A stretch of DNA of 64,000 bases from CAXSBA01 sp965277105 (GTDB taxonomy: Bacteria; Spirochaetota; UBA12135; COTS27; CAXSBA01), in NCBI GenBank assembly GCA_965277105.1, contig OZ255710.1, positions 496,001-560,000 on the forward strand. Direction: 5' to 3'. Position numbers and translations under genes: made by a program. Under the pieces are notes generated by a model. It searched no databases. It saw only the letters and a list, made by a program, of their open reading frames with translations, and was not told the origin of the DNA. Within the stretch, counting starts at the first letter, position 1. Every line of letters starts with the position of its first letter. Shown here one piece after another: positions 35,189-44,237 of this stretch.

Positions 35189-37483
35189 ATGTTAACCTTT
35201 AAAAAAGTAGAAATTGAAAAAAAAATTCCTGCTAATCAAGTTTTGCTATCGCAAGAAAAAAAAAATCCCATTATCTTTATTCTGCATTCCGGTAAGGTTG
35301 ATTGTTTTTATAAAATAAAAATCAATGATAAAGAATATAGCATCAACTTTTTTGAGATTAATAAAGAACAGTATTTTGGCTATGAGTCTTTTATCCCTAA
35401 TATGCGAGATCTTCAGCTGATTACTAGAGAAGAGACTATTCTTTCGCTTTTCCCGCTTAATGATTTTAAAGAAATTATTAATTACAAGTTAGATTTATTT
35501 CCTATTTTAATGAAGGATCTTTTTTATAAAATTAAAAAGTATAACCTTTTATTAAATGAGTTAATTACTCTAGCTAATAATTTGCATCAAGCTAATAGAC
35601 GTTTGGCAAAAATTTTATCTCGTTTTAAAATTCCCATTCCCCAGGATTCTCAACTAGAGCCTTACTTTGATAATCCTATAACTAATTTTGCTTTTAACTT
35701 TGATACGGTTAAAAATTTTTTTATGGTGGAAGAAAATCAACGAAAAAAGTATCGAGAATTTGTGCTTAAAAATGATCTTCTTATTAATGACTTTTTAGAT
35801 TATGACGTTATTGATAGTTTTATGAAAATAATCAAAGTTAAAAAAAAAATAGCCAACGCTTTATTTGAAATCCATTTCGATGAGATGGATAAATACCATT
35901 TGTTTATTGAAAAAAATTTTAAAAATTTAGTAGATGAGTTTGATGTTTTTTTTACTAGTGAAAATTCTTTATTGAAGCTTATCAAAAAAAATGAAAAAAA
36001 AATAAACTCTAAAGATAGAGATTTTTTCTTTTCTCTAATGAATTTTTTGTCGAGGGAAATTTTTGAAAATAAAATAATAAATAATATTAATTTCGATAAA
36101 AGTTACGAAAAATATTTAGTTTTAGAAATTGAAGAAGTTAAAAATCTTCTTAATCAACAAGAAGAAAAAAATCAAAAAAAACTAAGTGAGACTTCACTGG
36201 AAAATAATTCTTCACGTAGCGAAGTTGACATTATAAAGATTTATGAAGATAATTATAAAAAACTAGAAATTGAGGAAAATATTATTCGGGAGATTAAAAA
36301 GTATAATTATGAGTACATCCAGTACTGCAAAAATATTTATAGAAAAAAAATAAAAGAACCTTTAAATCCAGAAGAAGAAGATTTTTCTACTTATGGTATT
36401 TATGAAAATCTATTAGAAGAAAACCAAATAAAGGCCCTTAGGCAGATTGTTGATGATAACTTTGATAATGAAACAAAATATGATATTGTAAGTTTTTCCG
36501 ATTGGATGGAGTCGATTATCGATGGCACTAATGCTCCTTCTAATAACGATTTAGCCATTAGTTATCGCAAGCATTTACTGAATTTATCAAGGTTTAAAAA
36601 AAAAATTTTAAACCCTGTTGAAGATAAAGTTAATTATGAAATAGATAATGCTTTTATGAGCATTGTCCAAGCTTTTAATAAGGAGCCAATGAATATATAC
36701 CCTTTAAATAAATTCAATTTCCCTAACGATTTAAAAGAGCAAATTATTAATAGTAAAAAAATAGAAAATTTATTAGATGAAATTAAGGGGAAAGATTTTT
36801 CTTTATTTTTTCGAGAAACTTTATTTAAGTATAGGAATAAGAATCATATTCTGCAATACGAAGTTCTGCCTAAGTTTATTATTATTCCAGTTATTGCTCC
36901 TAGAATAGTTTTTTGGCAAGAAATGGTGGATAATAAAAAGAAAACTCAAGCTAGATTTTTTCTCCCTTTATTTTATAGTGGTAGTGATTTAAAAAAAGAG
37001 CTTATTAATAATTTGGCTGCTTACCGTTGGGAAATTTGCCGTAGTGTTAAAGGGGCGAGCTGGATGGATCCAATAGATGGAGCTTTAACTGGGGCTTTTA
37101 ATGATTATATGACTTTTTACAAGAAAAATTTAAGTTTATCTTCTGAGCAAAAAGAGAAATTATACAATATGAAAAATAAATATCGAGATAATAAAAGGTT
37201 ATTTATGCATATGTATTACTTGTGGTTGGAGTTTGAAAGCAAGGGATTAATTAGGCTTAATGAGGTAGAGAGAGAAATGTTTTGTAAACAGATCCCTTTT
37301 AAAAAAAACATTAGAGATAACTTGCGTAATGCACCACTTTTTCAAAATTATATTGATCGTTATAATAATATTAATAAAAACGAATATGATATAATTATAA
37401 GGAGGTTTAGAGATTATAAAAAACCTAACTCAAATGAATTATTAGACGAAGTTCAAGATCATATTGATTATTACATTAGCTAA
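35189..37483 (+). CDS. Large protein with cyclic-nucleotide-binding-like N-terminus
   Basis: A 764-residue cytoplasmic protein. Residues about 10-110 follow the cNMP-binding jelly-roll pattern (PIIFILHSGKVDCFYK, then EQYFGYESF and LSLFPLNDFKEI), but the phosphate-binding GE...RxA cassette is not clearly present. The rest is a long Lys/Glu-rich, mostly helical region without DNA-binding or catalytic motifs I can recognise, ending in a conserved-looking segment rich in Trp and aromatic residues (IIIPVIAPRIVFWQEMV, YRWEICRSVKGASWMD; about 560-640). It sits 12 bp from both neighbours, before a PTS EIIA gene, which hints at a signalling role. Unknown family. Confidence 0.5.
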   Translation: MLTFKKVEIEKKIPANQVLLSQEKKNPIIFILHSGKVDCFYKIKINDKEYSINFFEINKEQYFGYESFIPNMRDLQLITREETILSLFPLNDFKEIINYKLDLFPILMKDLFYKIKKYNLLLNELITLANNLHQANRRLAKILSRFKIPIPQDSQLEPYFDNPITNFAFNFDTVKNFFMVEENQRKKYREFVLKNDLLINDFLDYDVIDSFMKIIKVKKKIANALFEIHFDEMDKYHLFIEKNFKNLVDEFDVFFTSENSLLKLIKKNEKKINSKDRDFFFSLMNFLSREIFENKIINNINFDKSYEKYLVLEIEEVKNLLNQQEEKNQKKLSETSLENNSSRSEVDIIKIYEDNYKKLEIEENIIREIKKYNYEYIQYCKNIYRKKIKEPLNPEEEDFSTYGIYENLLEENQIKALRQIVDDNFDNETKYDIVSFSDWMESIIDGTNAPSNNDLAISYRKHLLNLSRFKKKILNPVEDKVNYEIDNAFMSIVQAFNKEPMNIYPLNKFNFPNDLKEQIINSKKIENLLDEIKGKDFSLFFRETLFKYRNKNHILQYEVLPKFIIIPVIAPRIVFWQEMVDNKKKTQARFFLPLFYSGSDLKKELINNLAAYRWEICRSVKGASWMDPIDGALTGAFNDYMTFYKKNLSLSSEQKEKLYNMKNKYRDNKRLFMHMYYLWLEFESKGLIRLNEVEREMFCKQIPFKKNIRDNLRNAPLFQNYIDRYNNINKNEYDIIIRRFRDYKKPNSNELLDEVQDHIDYYIS

Positions 37484-37495
37484 ATTATATCTATA

Positions 37496-37954
37496 ATGGG
37501 AAAAAATAATTTCTTCTTACCGGAGAATGTCATTTATTTGATAAAAACTAAGAGCAAATCGGAAGTTATTAAGCAACTCATGGTTCCATTAATGTGCTGT
37601 AAAGAAATAAAAAAGCAAAAGGATAATTTAATTACCGCTTTAGTTGGTAGAGAAAATCAAGGCTCAACTGCCATTCAAAACGAAATAGCTATTCCACATT
37701 TTCGTAGTAGTTCAGTTAAAAAAAATTATTTTACTTTGGGCGTTAGTAAAGAAGGAATTCCTTTTGATTCTTTTGATAAGAAACCTAGTAAAATATTCTT
37801 GCTGACGATATTTTCGGCTGGGCAAGAAGAGTTTTGCCTGAAATTTTTAAGTAAGGCTAGTAGATTTTTTTATAATAAAGAAACCCGAGAAAAAATCTAC
37901 AAAAGCGTCGGTAATCAAGAAGTTTGGGAAATAACTAAAGAAATATTTACTTAG
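37496..37954 (+). CDS. PTS EIIA domain protein, PtsN/fructose type
   Basis: A 152-residue single-domain EIIA of the mannitol/fructose/nitrogen class. The phospho-accepting His68 lies in NEIAIPHFRSS; NLITALVGRENQGSTAI precedes it. No EIIB or EIIC transporter is adjacent, so a regulatory role like PtsN (EIIA-Ntr) is more likely than sugar uptake. It is in an operon with a cyclic-nucleotide-binding-like protein, which supports a signalling function; this is inference. Confidence 0.83.
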   Translation: MGKNNFFLPENVIYLIKTKSKSEVIKQLMVPLMCCKEIKKQKDNLITALVGRENQGSTAIQNEIAIPHFRSSSVKKNYFTLGVSKEGIPFDSFDKKPSKIFLLTIFSAGQEEFCLKFLSKASRFFYNKETREKIYKSVGNQEVWEITKEIFT

Positions 37955-37957
37955 AAA

Positions 37958-38425
37958 TTGGAAAAGAAAAATATTATTATTGGTAGTGATCACGCTGGTT
38001 TGCAGTTAAAAAGTCGAATAAAAAATTATTTAGAAAGTTTAGAAAAATACTCTATTAAAGATGTGGGAACTTTTAGTGAAGAATCGGTTGACTACCCTGA
38101 TATTGTTAAAAAAGCAGTTGCAGAATATCGGCAAGATGCCTTCTCTAGTCTGGGGATACTTATCTGTGGGACTGGTATAGGGATGTGCATAACTGCTAAT
38201 AAATTTAAAAAAATTAATTGCGCTTTAATCCATAACTCTTTTTCAGCTAAAATGGCCAAGGCTCATAATCACGTTAACTTTTTAGCTTTAGCTGCCAGAA
38301 CGGAGTATAGTGAGCCAGTAGAGAAAATTATTGCCGCTTTTTTAGAAGCTGAAAATGAATTAGGGCGCCATGAAAAAAGAATAAAAAAAATAGAAAAAAT
38401 AGTAAAAGAAGAAAATGAAAATTGA
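37958..38425 (+). CDS. rpiB: Ribose-5-phosphate isomerase B
   Basis: A 155-residue RpiB/LacAB-family enzyme: GSDHAGLQLKSRI at the N-terminus, DVGTFSEESVDYPD, the catalytic CGTGIGMCITANK loop and HNHVNFLALAAR. It interconverts ribose-5-phosphate and ribulose-5-phosphate in the pentose phosphate pathway, together with the transaldolase at 13327. Translation starts at TTG 3 bp after the EIIA stop, and the end overlaps ribH by 11 bp; ribulose-5-phosphate is also a riboflavin precursor. Confidence 0.93.
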   Translation: MEKKNIIIGSDHAGLQLKSRIKNYLESLEKYSIKDVGTFSEESVDYPDIVKKAVAEYRQDAFSSLGILICGTGIGMCITANKFKKINCALIHNSFSAKMAKAHNHVNFLALAARTEYSEPVEKIIAAFLEAENELGRHEKRIKKIEKIVKEENEN

Positions 38426-38879
38426 ACTAATTCTCAAGAATATAGAAAATACTTCTATACTGATAGTTTATTCTAGGTTTAACTCGCTCATTGTCAACTC
38501 CTTAGTTCAAGGTGCTAAAGACTGCTTACGCAAGCATAAAATAAAAGAAGAATTAATTGACTTAGTTGCGGTGCCTGGGGCGTATGAAATTCCCTTTGCC
38601 ATTAACAATCTCTTAGCTAAGAAAAAATATCAAGTGGTCATCGCTTTGGGGTGCATTATTAAAGGAGAAACTCATCATGATGAGATGATTATTAATCACT
38701 TGAATAGTCAATTGGGCTCAATTAGTGTGAGTAAAAATATTCCATTAGGTATGGGGATTTTAACCGTTAATGACCTTCAGCAAGGGCTAGAGCGAGCAGG
38801 GGGGAAATTGGGGAATAAGGGATGGGAAGCCGCGGAAGTTGCGTTAGAAATGCTACTTCTAAATCGGTTTTACTTTTAA
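38415..38879 (+). CDS. ribH: 6,7-dimethyl-8-ribityllumazine synthase
   Basis: A 154-residue lumazine synthase: VYSRFNSLIVNSLVQGA, VAVPGAYEIPFAI, ALGCIIKGETHHDE with the catalytic His, and IPLGMGILTVND. It condenses the pyrimidine intermediate with dihydroxybutanone phosphate in riboflavin synthesis. The other rib genes are not in this window. It overlaps rpiB by 11 bp, so expression is coupled. Confidence 0.95.
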   Translation: MKIELILKNIENTSILIVYSRFNSLIVNSLVQGAKDCLRKHKIKEELIDLVAVPGAYEIPFAINNLLAKKKYQVVIALGCIIKGETHHDEMIINHLNSQLGSISVSKNIPLGMGILTVNDLQQGLERAGGKLGNKGWEAAEVALEMLLLNRFYF

Positions 38880-38883
38880 CTTT

Positions 38884-39498
38884 TTGAAAAATTACCCCAA
38901 AAAAAATTACTCTTCTAAACCGTTTTCTTCTACGGAGCAAAACTCAGTAAAGAAATTATTATTCTCTACTAAAAAAATTCCAATAACTCATTCTTCTAAA
39001 GACATTTCTTCTTTTTCAGAAAATAAAAACGAAGAAAAAGTAGTAGTAAAAAATAGTTTTAATTTCTCAACAATGAAAATAGAACATATCCCTTATTTTT
39101 TAATGATTAATTTATTGTATGCCTGGGAATTTAATGGTGCTAATTTTAAAAAAACCTACCAGTTGTTTAAAGAAATTTTAAAAGAGGAAAAAGCTCCAGT
39201 AAGGTGGAAAATCACTTTTAAAGAAATTGAGAAAACTTGTTCTTTAATTATTCAGGAAAAAAATCGTTTAGATGAAGAGATAGAAAAAAAGTTAATCAAC
39301 TGGGAAATGACTAACTTGAATCTAATAAAAAAAACTATTTTACGCTGGGCATTTTTTTTTTTAATGGATAGAAGAAGTTTAGAAGAAAAAAAAATTATTC
39401 CTTATGCTATTTATTTTGCTAAATGCTTAGGTGAAAAAAAAGATTATAAATTTATTAATGGCATCCTTGATTCCTACACTAAAGAAAAAGAGAATTAG
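38884..39498 (+). CDS. nusB: Transcription antitermination protein NusB
   Basis: The C-terminal ~140 residues are a NusB domain (FLMINLLYAWEFNGANFKK, WEMTNLNLIKKTILRWAFFF, IYFAKCLGEKKDYKFINGIL), which helps transcribe rRNA operons with NusE. The frame extends 60-65 residues upstream into a Lys/Ser/Asn-rich stretch starting at TTG 38884. NusB proteins usually lack this; an internal ATG at 39073 (MKIEHIPYF) would give a normal-size protein, but it has no Shine-Dalgarno. ribH-nusB order is common in bacteria, which supports the call. The start is uncertain. Confidence 0.82.
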   Translation: MKNYPKKNYSSKPFSSTEQNSVKKLLFSTKKIPITHSSKDISSFSENKNEEKVVVKNSFNFSTMKIEHIPYFLMINLLYAWEFNGANFKKTYQLFKEILKEEKAPVRWKITFKEIEKTCSLIIQEKNRLDEEIEKKLINWEMTNLNLIKKTILRWAFFFLMDRRSLEEKKIIPYAIYFAKCLGEKKDYKFINGILDSYTKEKEN

Positions 39499-41287
39499 CC
39501 TTCTTTTTATTATAATAATTTTTATTATAATCACGCTTATTGTTTGGCAACGATTTGAAGCCGAACAAAGAGAAAAAAACGAGACTACTTATTTAATCCT
39601 AGAAGTTAAAAAAAATTATAGTAATCATAACTATGAAGAAGCTTTAGAACTTCTTCATCAAATGGATTCTTCTAGTAATTCTTCTGAAACTCGCTATAAA
39701 GTTTTTTTGTATCGTGGGCTCATTTATTCAAAAATTAATTTATTCCAGCGCTCTTTGATTAATTTTAATTTAGCTAGTAAGATTAAAGATTCTCCTATGC
39801 TTAAATTAAGTCAAGCATTGGTGTATGAAAAACTCCAAGATGAAAACAACACTTTGTTTTTTTTAAACGAGGCTCATGACTTAAATTCAAAAAATGTTTT
39901 TGTTTTAGAAAAATTGGGAGATTTCTTTTTTAAAAAAAAGAATTTTTACCAAGCTAGCAAATACTATGAAAAAAGTTTAAAGAGCGAGATAAATGAAAAA
40001 AAACATCGAATTATTATCAAAAGCCTTATTAGTTTTTTTCTTTTAAATGATCAGAAAAAATTTAGTCACTATTCTAATCGTTTGTCGCATATTGAAAAAA
40101 ACGCTAAATATCAGACTTTTAATTTAATCAATACCTTTAATTTTTTCCAGCAAAATAAGTTATCCGAGAGTATAAAAATCTTAGAAAAGCTAATAGCAAA
40201 CTCTCCGACAAAACAAGGGAAGTTGGAGCAGCAATACCTCTTGGGATTACTGCAGATTATCAATCAAGATTTTGCCAATGGGAGTGAAAATCTTATAGCT
40301 GCTGGCTGGCCGTTAAATGCTTTTTTTTTAAGTAAGATTTTATTTTTTAATGGAGAACCTTTAAAGGCAATAAAAACACTAGAGCAAGAAAAAGATGCTC
40401 ATTTTTTAATTGCTCTTTATTATTTTTACTTTAAAGATTATTACAGCAGTTTGGATTATTTAAATAAAATTAAAAGTGATCATCTAGAAAAAACTAACAT
40501 TAAATTATTAATGGCAAAAAATCATCTGAAACTAAATGATTTTTCTGCAGCTGAAAAAGTTTGGCAAAAGTTACCTAGAGAGAAAATTTTAAGTCAGTAT
40601 GAGTACTTGCGTTATTTGTTAGAAAATAATCAAACTAACCGGCTTTTAATAGAAAAAGATTTTCTTAACTATTACGCGGAATCAAAAAATCCATTACTTC
40701 TTTTAATCATGACGAAGTACCATTTTTCATTAAAAAACTATGCTGTGGCTTTAAATTATTTAGAAAAATATTTCGATTTAAAAACAGCTGAAAAGCATTT
40801 TCATTTGTTGAAATTTGCTGGAGATTTGAATGTTTTTGCTAAAAAAAATAATGAGAAAGCAATTTTTTATTACAGCCAAGTTTTAGAAAATAGTAATGAT
40901 GATTATTTAAAAAATAGGACTATTAATAACTTATCTTATGTGTATTATACTAAGGGTGATTACTTACGAGCGAACGAGCTCCTTTACTCCTATACTCATA
41001 ATAAAGAATTCCCAGCTACTTATTACAACGCTTATTTATTAAATAACTACTTAGATGAAACCTTTAAAAAAAATAACTCCTTGTTTTTATTAGAGAAAGG
41101 CATTAATAGCATTGATGAAAACACTCCCCATGATTTAATTAGTAAAATTTACTTGGAAGCTAGTTTAATTTTTTATCAAAATGGCAATTTCAATAAATAT
41201 CATTTTTATTTGAAAAAAGCGTTTAAATATGATATAGATAATAGTAAATTGCAATTGTTAATAAAAAAAAATAAAATTAAAATTTAA
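39458..41287 (+). CDS. Membrane-anchored TPR-repeat protein
   Basis: A ~609-residue protein with a basic N-terminus, one membrane anchor (about 12-30 from this start, ISLLFIIIIFIIITLIV) and an array of TPR-like helical pairs (for example SNHNYEEALELLHQMD, NLFQRSLINFNLASKIKD, FYQASKYYEKSLKS, NEKAIFYYSQVLENS). An upstream GTG at 39431 would add 9 residues; I prefer the ATG at 39458. It overlaps nusB by 41 bp. It is probably a periplasm-facing scaffold; spirochaetes encode many such proteins. Specific role unknown. Confidence 0.6.
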   Translation: MASLIPTLKKKRISLLFIIIIFIIITLIVWQRFEAEQREKNETTYLILEVKKNYSNHNYEEALELLHQMDSSSNSSETRYKVFLYRGLIYSKINLFQRSLINFNLASKIKDSPMLKLSQALVYEKLQDENNTLFFLNEAHDLNSKNVFVLEKLGDFFFKKKNFYQASKYYEKSLKSEINEKKHRIIIKSLISFFLLNDQKKFSHYSNRLSHIEKNAKYQTFNLINTFNFFQQNKLSESIKILEKLIANSPTKQGKLEQQYLLGLLQIINQDFANGSENLIAAGWPLNAFFLSKILFFNGEPLKAIKTLEQEKDAHFLIALYYFYFKDYYSSLDYLNKIKSDHLEKTNIKLLMAKNHLKLNDFSAAEKVWQKLPREKILSQYEYLRYLLENNQTNRLLIEKDFLNYYAESKNPLLLLIMTKYHFSLKNYAVALNYLEKYFDLKTAEKHFHLLKFAGDLNVFAKKNNEKAIFYYSQVLENSNDDYLKNRTINNLSYVYYTKGDYLRANELLYSYTHNKEFPATYYNAYLLNNYLDETFKKNNSLFLLEKGINSIDENTPHDLISKIYLEASLIFYQNGNFNKYHFYLKKAFKYDIDNSKLQLLIKKNKIKI

Positions 41288-41294
41288 AATACCT

Positions 41295-41738
41295 ATGAAA
41301 ATATCGAAAAAATGTGAATACGCCTTAAGATTTTTAATTTACCTTATGATTAATGAAGATAAAATCCTATCGTTAAAAACAATTGCAAACAAATTCGAGA
41401 TTCCTTTTAAATTTTTAACTTTAATTGTCATTGACTTAAAAAAAAATGGTATGGTAGAAAGCGTAAAAGGCCCAGGCGGAGGATTTTATTTATCTGAGCT
41501 AGCAGCAGAATCTAGTTTGAAAAAAATTATAGAAATAATTGATGGTAAAATTAATGCATATAAAATTAATTTTAATATTATTAAGAAAGAAGAAACGGCT
41601 TTTGTCTCTCATGTGATTAAAGAATCGTTAGATTTAATTTCTCAAAGTACTTTTAGAATAATGAATCAAATAACTTTAAGGGACTTGGCTAATAAATATT
41701 TTAAAATAGCGAACACCGAAGAAGATTTTTCTATTTAA
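41295..41738 (+). CDS. Rrf2-family transcription regulator
   Basis: A 147-residue winged helix-turn-helix protein: MKISKKCEYALRFLIYLM, the recognition region LKTIANKFEIPFKFLTLIV, and the wing GPGGGFYLSE. It lacks the three-Cys Fe-S cluster of IscR/NsrR (only Cys7 is present), so any signal sensed is not by that cluster. It lies 7 bp after the TPR gene and 11 bp before the SDR gene, which it may regulate. Confidence 0.88.
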   Translation: MKISKKCEYALRFLIYLMINEDKILSLKTIANKFEIPFKFLTLIVIDLKKNGMVESVKGPGGGFYLSELAAESSLKKIIEIIDGKINAYKINFNIIKKEETAFVSHVIKESLDLISQSTFRIMNQITLRDLANKYFKIANTEEDFSI

Positions 41739-41749
41739 GGAGATAAGAA

Positions 41750-42490
41750 ATGAGTATAAAAAATAACTTAAAAAATAAAACAGTATTAATTACTGGTGCG
41801 AGCCGAGGCATTGGCAAGGCCACTGCTGAGCTTTTGGCTCATTATGCAGCTAAGCTTGTATTAGTAGCTAGAACTACTTCCCAGTTAGAAGAATTAAAAG
41901 AAAGTATTGTTAAAAAAAATGCTATTGAGGTGGGCATCTATTCTGCTGATGTTAGTTTAGAAGCAGAAGTTAGCAGATTAAAAAAAGAAGTTTTGAATGA
42001 TTTTTCCCAAGTGGACGTTATTATTAACAACGTAGGAGTGGGGAAGTATGGTAATTTAGAAAGTTTAAGCGTGGCTGATTATGATTGGATGATGAATAAT
42101 AATATGCGCTCCAGCTTTTTAATTACAAAATATTTTACCCCTGAAATGGTCGCTAGAGAAGCAGGGCATGTCGTCTTTGTTGGGTCAGTAGCAGGACTTA
42201 AAGGCCTACCGGGCGAGTCGATTTATTGTGCTAGTAAATTTGCCCAAACTGGATTTGCTCAAGCGTTAGATTATGAGTTCCGTAAAAAAAATGTTAAGGT
42301 TAGTTTGGTGGCTCCAGGAGGGGTGAAAACAACTTTTGCTTTTGGGACCGGGAGAAATGAAGGGGATGCCATCTTAGATAAAATGTTAAGCGCAGAAGAT
42401 GTTGCTGAAACTATTTTTTTTACCCTTAATCAAAACGAGAAGAGTAGGGTATTTTTATTAGGATTAAGGCCTATGAGTGAGCCTCTGTAG
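41750..42490 (+). CDS. Short-chain dehydrogenase/reductase
   Basis: A 246-residue classical SDR. NAD(P) loop TGASRGIG (15-22), NNVGVG near 94, Ser in FVGSVAG and the catalytic Tyr-Lys pair in YCASK. An Arg in VLVARTTS after strand 2 suggests NADP preference. AAGGAG precedes its ATG. Last gene of the long operon and probably co-transcribed with the Rrf2 regulator. Substrate unknown; FabG-like but with a different C-terminus (GLRPMSEPL). Confidence 0.9.
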   Translation: MSIKNNLKNKTVLITGASRGIGKATAELLAHYAAKLVLVARTTSQLEELKESIVKKNAIEVGIYSADVSLEAEVSRLKKEVLNDFSQVDVIINNVGVGKYGNLESLSVADYDWMMNNNMRSSFLITKYFTPEMVAREAGHVVFVGSVAGLKGLPGESIYCASKFAQTGFAQALDYEFRKKNVKVSLVAPGGVKTTFAFGTGRNEGDAILDKMLSAEDVAETIFFTLNQNEKSRVFLLGLRPMSEPL

Positions 42491-42528
42491 TAATAAGTAG
42501 ATTTTGCTAAATTATTTTTTTTAATTAG

Positions 42529-43305
42529 TTAAAAATATCTTCTAATCCAAATTTCGTTTTTATATTTATCATCGGTGGCGTAAGCTTGATAAACCCCGTC
42601 TTCAATTTCGATTATTTCGGGGTATTCTTCTTTAAGGTAATTTTCTTCTTCTTGCCAAAGCACTTGATTGAGCTTGGCTCCTTGAAGAATAATGTCTTTT
42701 AAAACTTCCTGGCCACTTATTTCATTGCCGTTATCATCTTGGTAAGCCAAATCTTCTTCTTTTAAAGAATGCTCGATAATTTCTAAGATTTCTTGCCAAA
42801 CCTTACCTGAAACCAAGTCAAACTGCCAGCCACTTTCTCGGTTAGCTAATAGTTTTTCATCGTGTAAAAAGCTTAAAAAAACCATTTCTACTGGATCAAT
42901 TTTCTTATAAATAGCAACGGCTACTCGGAGATCTTCAAAGCGTTCTTCTTCTAAATATTCTTCCCAGGCTTTTTCGTCTTCAATTTGAAAATACTTTTCA
43001 AAAGCAAACTCTCCTTTTTCTAAATCAACTGCGCTATAAATGTCAAAAGAGATAATAAAATCGGTATAGCGTTTCATAAATATTCTATAAGTTTCTCGAC
43101 CTTTTTCACTAATGGCATAGGCATCATAGTCGATAATAACTTTTTCTTTGGCTAACAAATATTCTAAAATAGGCTCTAAATATTTATCGTCGTTTTCTAA
43201 AGTAACGGGGTAGCGTTTAGAATTATTATACATTTCATAAAGAATGACCAAAGCAGCCATTTCTTTTTTTTTCTCTTCATTGATTTTAAAGTTGGTAGAA
43301 GTCAT
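42529..43305 (-). CDS. Acidic hypothetical protein, DUF350-cluster partner
   Basis: A ~258-residue soluble acidic protein (many Glu, Asp), mostly helical, starting MTSTNFKINEEKKKEM. A TTG start 13 codons upstream would lie inside the DUF350 gene, and its translation (PLLLILLLLKK) is just the other frame of that gene, so ATG 43305 is preferred. Late residues IEIEDGVYQAYATDDKYKNEIWIRRYF are beta-like and resemble the end of proteins encoded near DUF350 genes in other bacteria. I do not recognise the family. It lies 7 bp after the DUF350 gene and is probably co-transcribed. Confidence 0.5.
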   Translation of the reverse strand: MTSTNFKINEEKKKEMAALVILYEMYNNSKRYPVTLENDDKYLEPILEYLLAKEKVIIDYDAYAISEKGRETYRIFMKRYTDFIISFDIYSAVDLEKGEFAFEKYFQIEDEKAWEEYLEEERFEDLRVAVAIYKKIDPVEMVFLSFLHDEKLLANRESGWQFDLVSGKVWQEILEIIEHSLKEEDLAYQDDNGNEISGQEVLKDIILQGAKLNQVLWQEEENYLKEEYPEIIEIEDGVYQAYATDDKYKNEIWIRRYF

Positions 43306-43312
43306 ACTTTTT

Positions 43313-44221
43313 TTAAGCAAAAGAAGAATTAATAATAAGGGCAATCACGATAACCAAAGCTCCTTCTAAAAGGGCTATGCCCCAGTTGTTGTCCTTTACT
43401 AATTCTTCTTCCAATCTGCTTTTATGAAAAATAATTTTATCTAAGAATAGCCTGGCAAGAGTAAGGAGTACCATACCGTTAATGAACCAAAATAAAAACA
43501 AAATAAAGCCGCCGTCATTAGTAATGGGAAAAGACATAATAATCCCCATAGCCACTAAATTTAAACCAAAGGCAATTCCCACAGCTTCATTATCTTTTTC
43601 AACTTCTTTATGCAGATCATAAGAGAGCATTCGGTTATAAGTATAAGAAAAAATTACTAATAAAAATTGAGTTAAAGCAAAAAAGAAGGTGGTTTCTAAA
43701 ATATCGATAAACAAGTTTTCTCGGCTTCCTCCTGATAATAAAGCAGCAATAACAATCGAAGAAGCGACATAGCTTCCTAATTCCACGATACCAGTGCCGA
43801 CATTTTTGTCTTGGATAATTTCTTTTTGATTATCAAAATCCTTTAAAATAAAGCGGTTGTTGATAACTTTTGCTAGGCTTAATAAAACAACCCCGATAAA
43901 AAACCAAAGGGCTAAATCTAAGATATTAGCTAGAATAACTGGTTTAAGATCCATTAAAAAAAAGCTAGTCTCGGCTTGTAAAACAGAGCTAACGATAATT
44001 CCCAAACCAAAAATATACCCTAGAAAAGAAATGGCTAAAGCTTTGTTGTCGGTTTCTAATAGTTCGTTATCTAGGTTAAATTTAGGGTGGAGTTTATCGT
44101 AAACCCATTTAGCAAAAAACATAAAGATTAACGACAAAAAAACATAGATTAGAGTATCCCAAGTGAGAAAGTCATTGATTTGACTCACGATAAAAAATCT
44201 TTCAATAAAGTTATTTTCCAT
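43313..44221 (-). CDS. DUF350-family multi-span membrane protein
   Basis: A 302-residue protein with about eight membrane segments arranged as two DUF350 (YjfL-like) repeats: TDNKALAISFLGYIFGLGII in the first half and KDNEAVGIAFGLNLVAMGII in the second show the same pattern. YjfL family members are of unknown function and usually lie in small clusters with secreted and soluble partners, as here. It sits 16 bp after the lipoprotein-like gene. The repeat similarity is visible directly. Confidence 0.8.
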   Translation of the reverse strand: MENNFIERFFIVSQINDFLTWDTLIYVFLSLIFMFFAKWVYDKLHPKFNLDNELLETDNKALAISFLGYIFGLGIIVSSVLQAETSFFLMDLKPVILANILDLALWFFIGVVLLSLAKVINNRFILKDFDNQKEIIQDKNVGTGIVELGSYVASSIVIAALLSGGSRENLFIDILETTFFFALTQFLLVIFSYTYNRMLSYDLHKEVEKDNEAVGIAFGLNLVAMGIIMSFPITNDGGFILFLFWFINGMVLLTLARLFLDKIIFHKSRLEEELVKDNNWGIALLEGALVIVIALIINSSFA

Positions 44222-44237
44222 AAAAATTATTTAAAGC

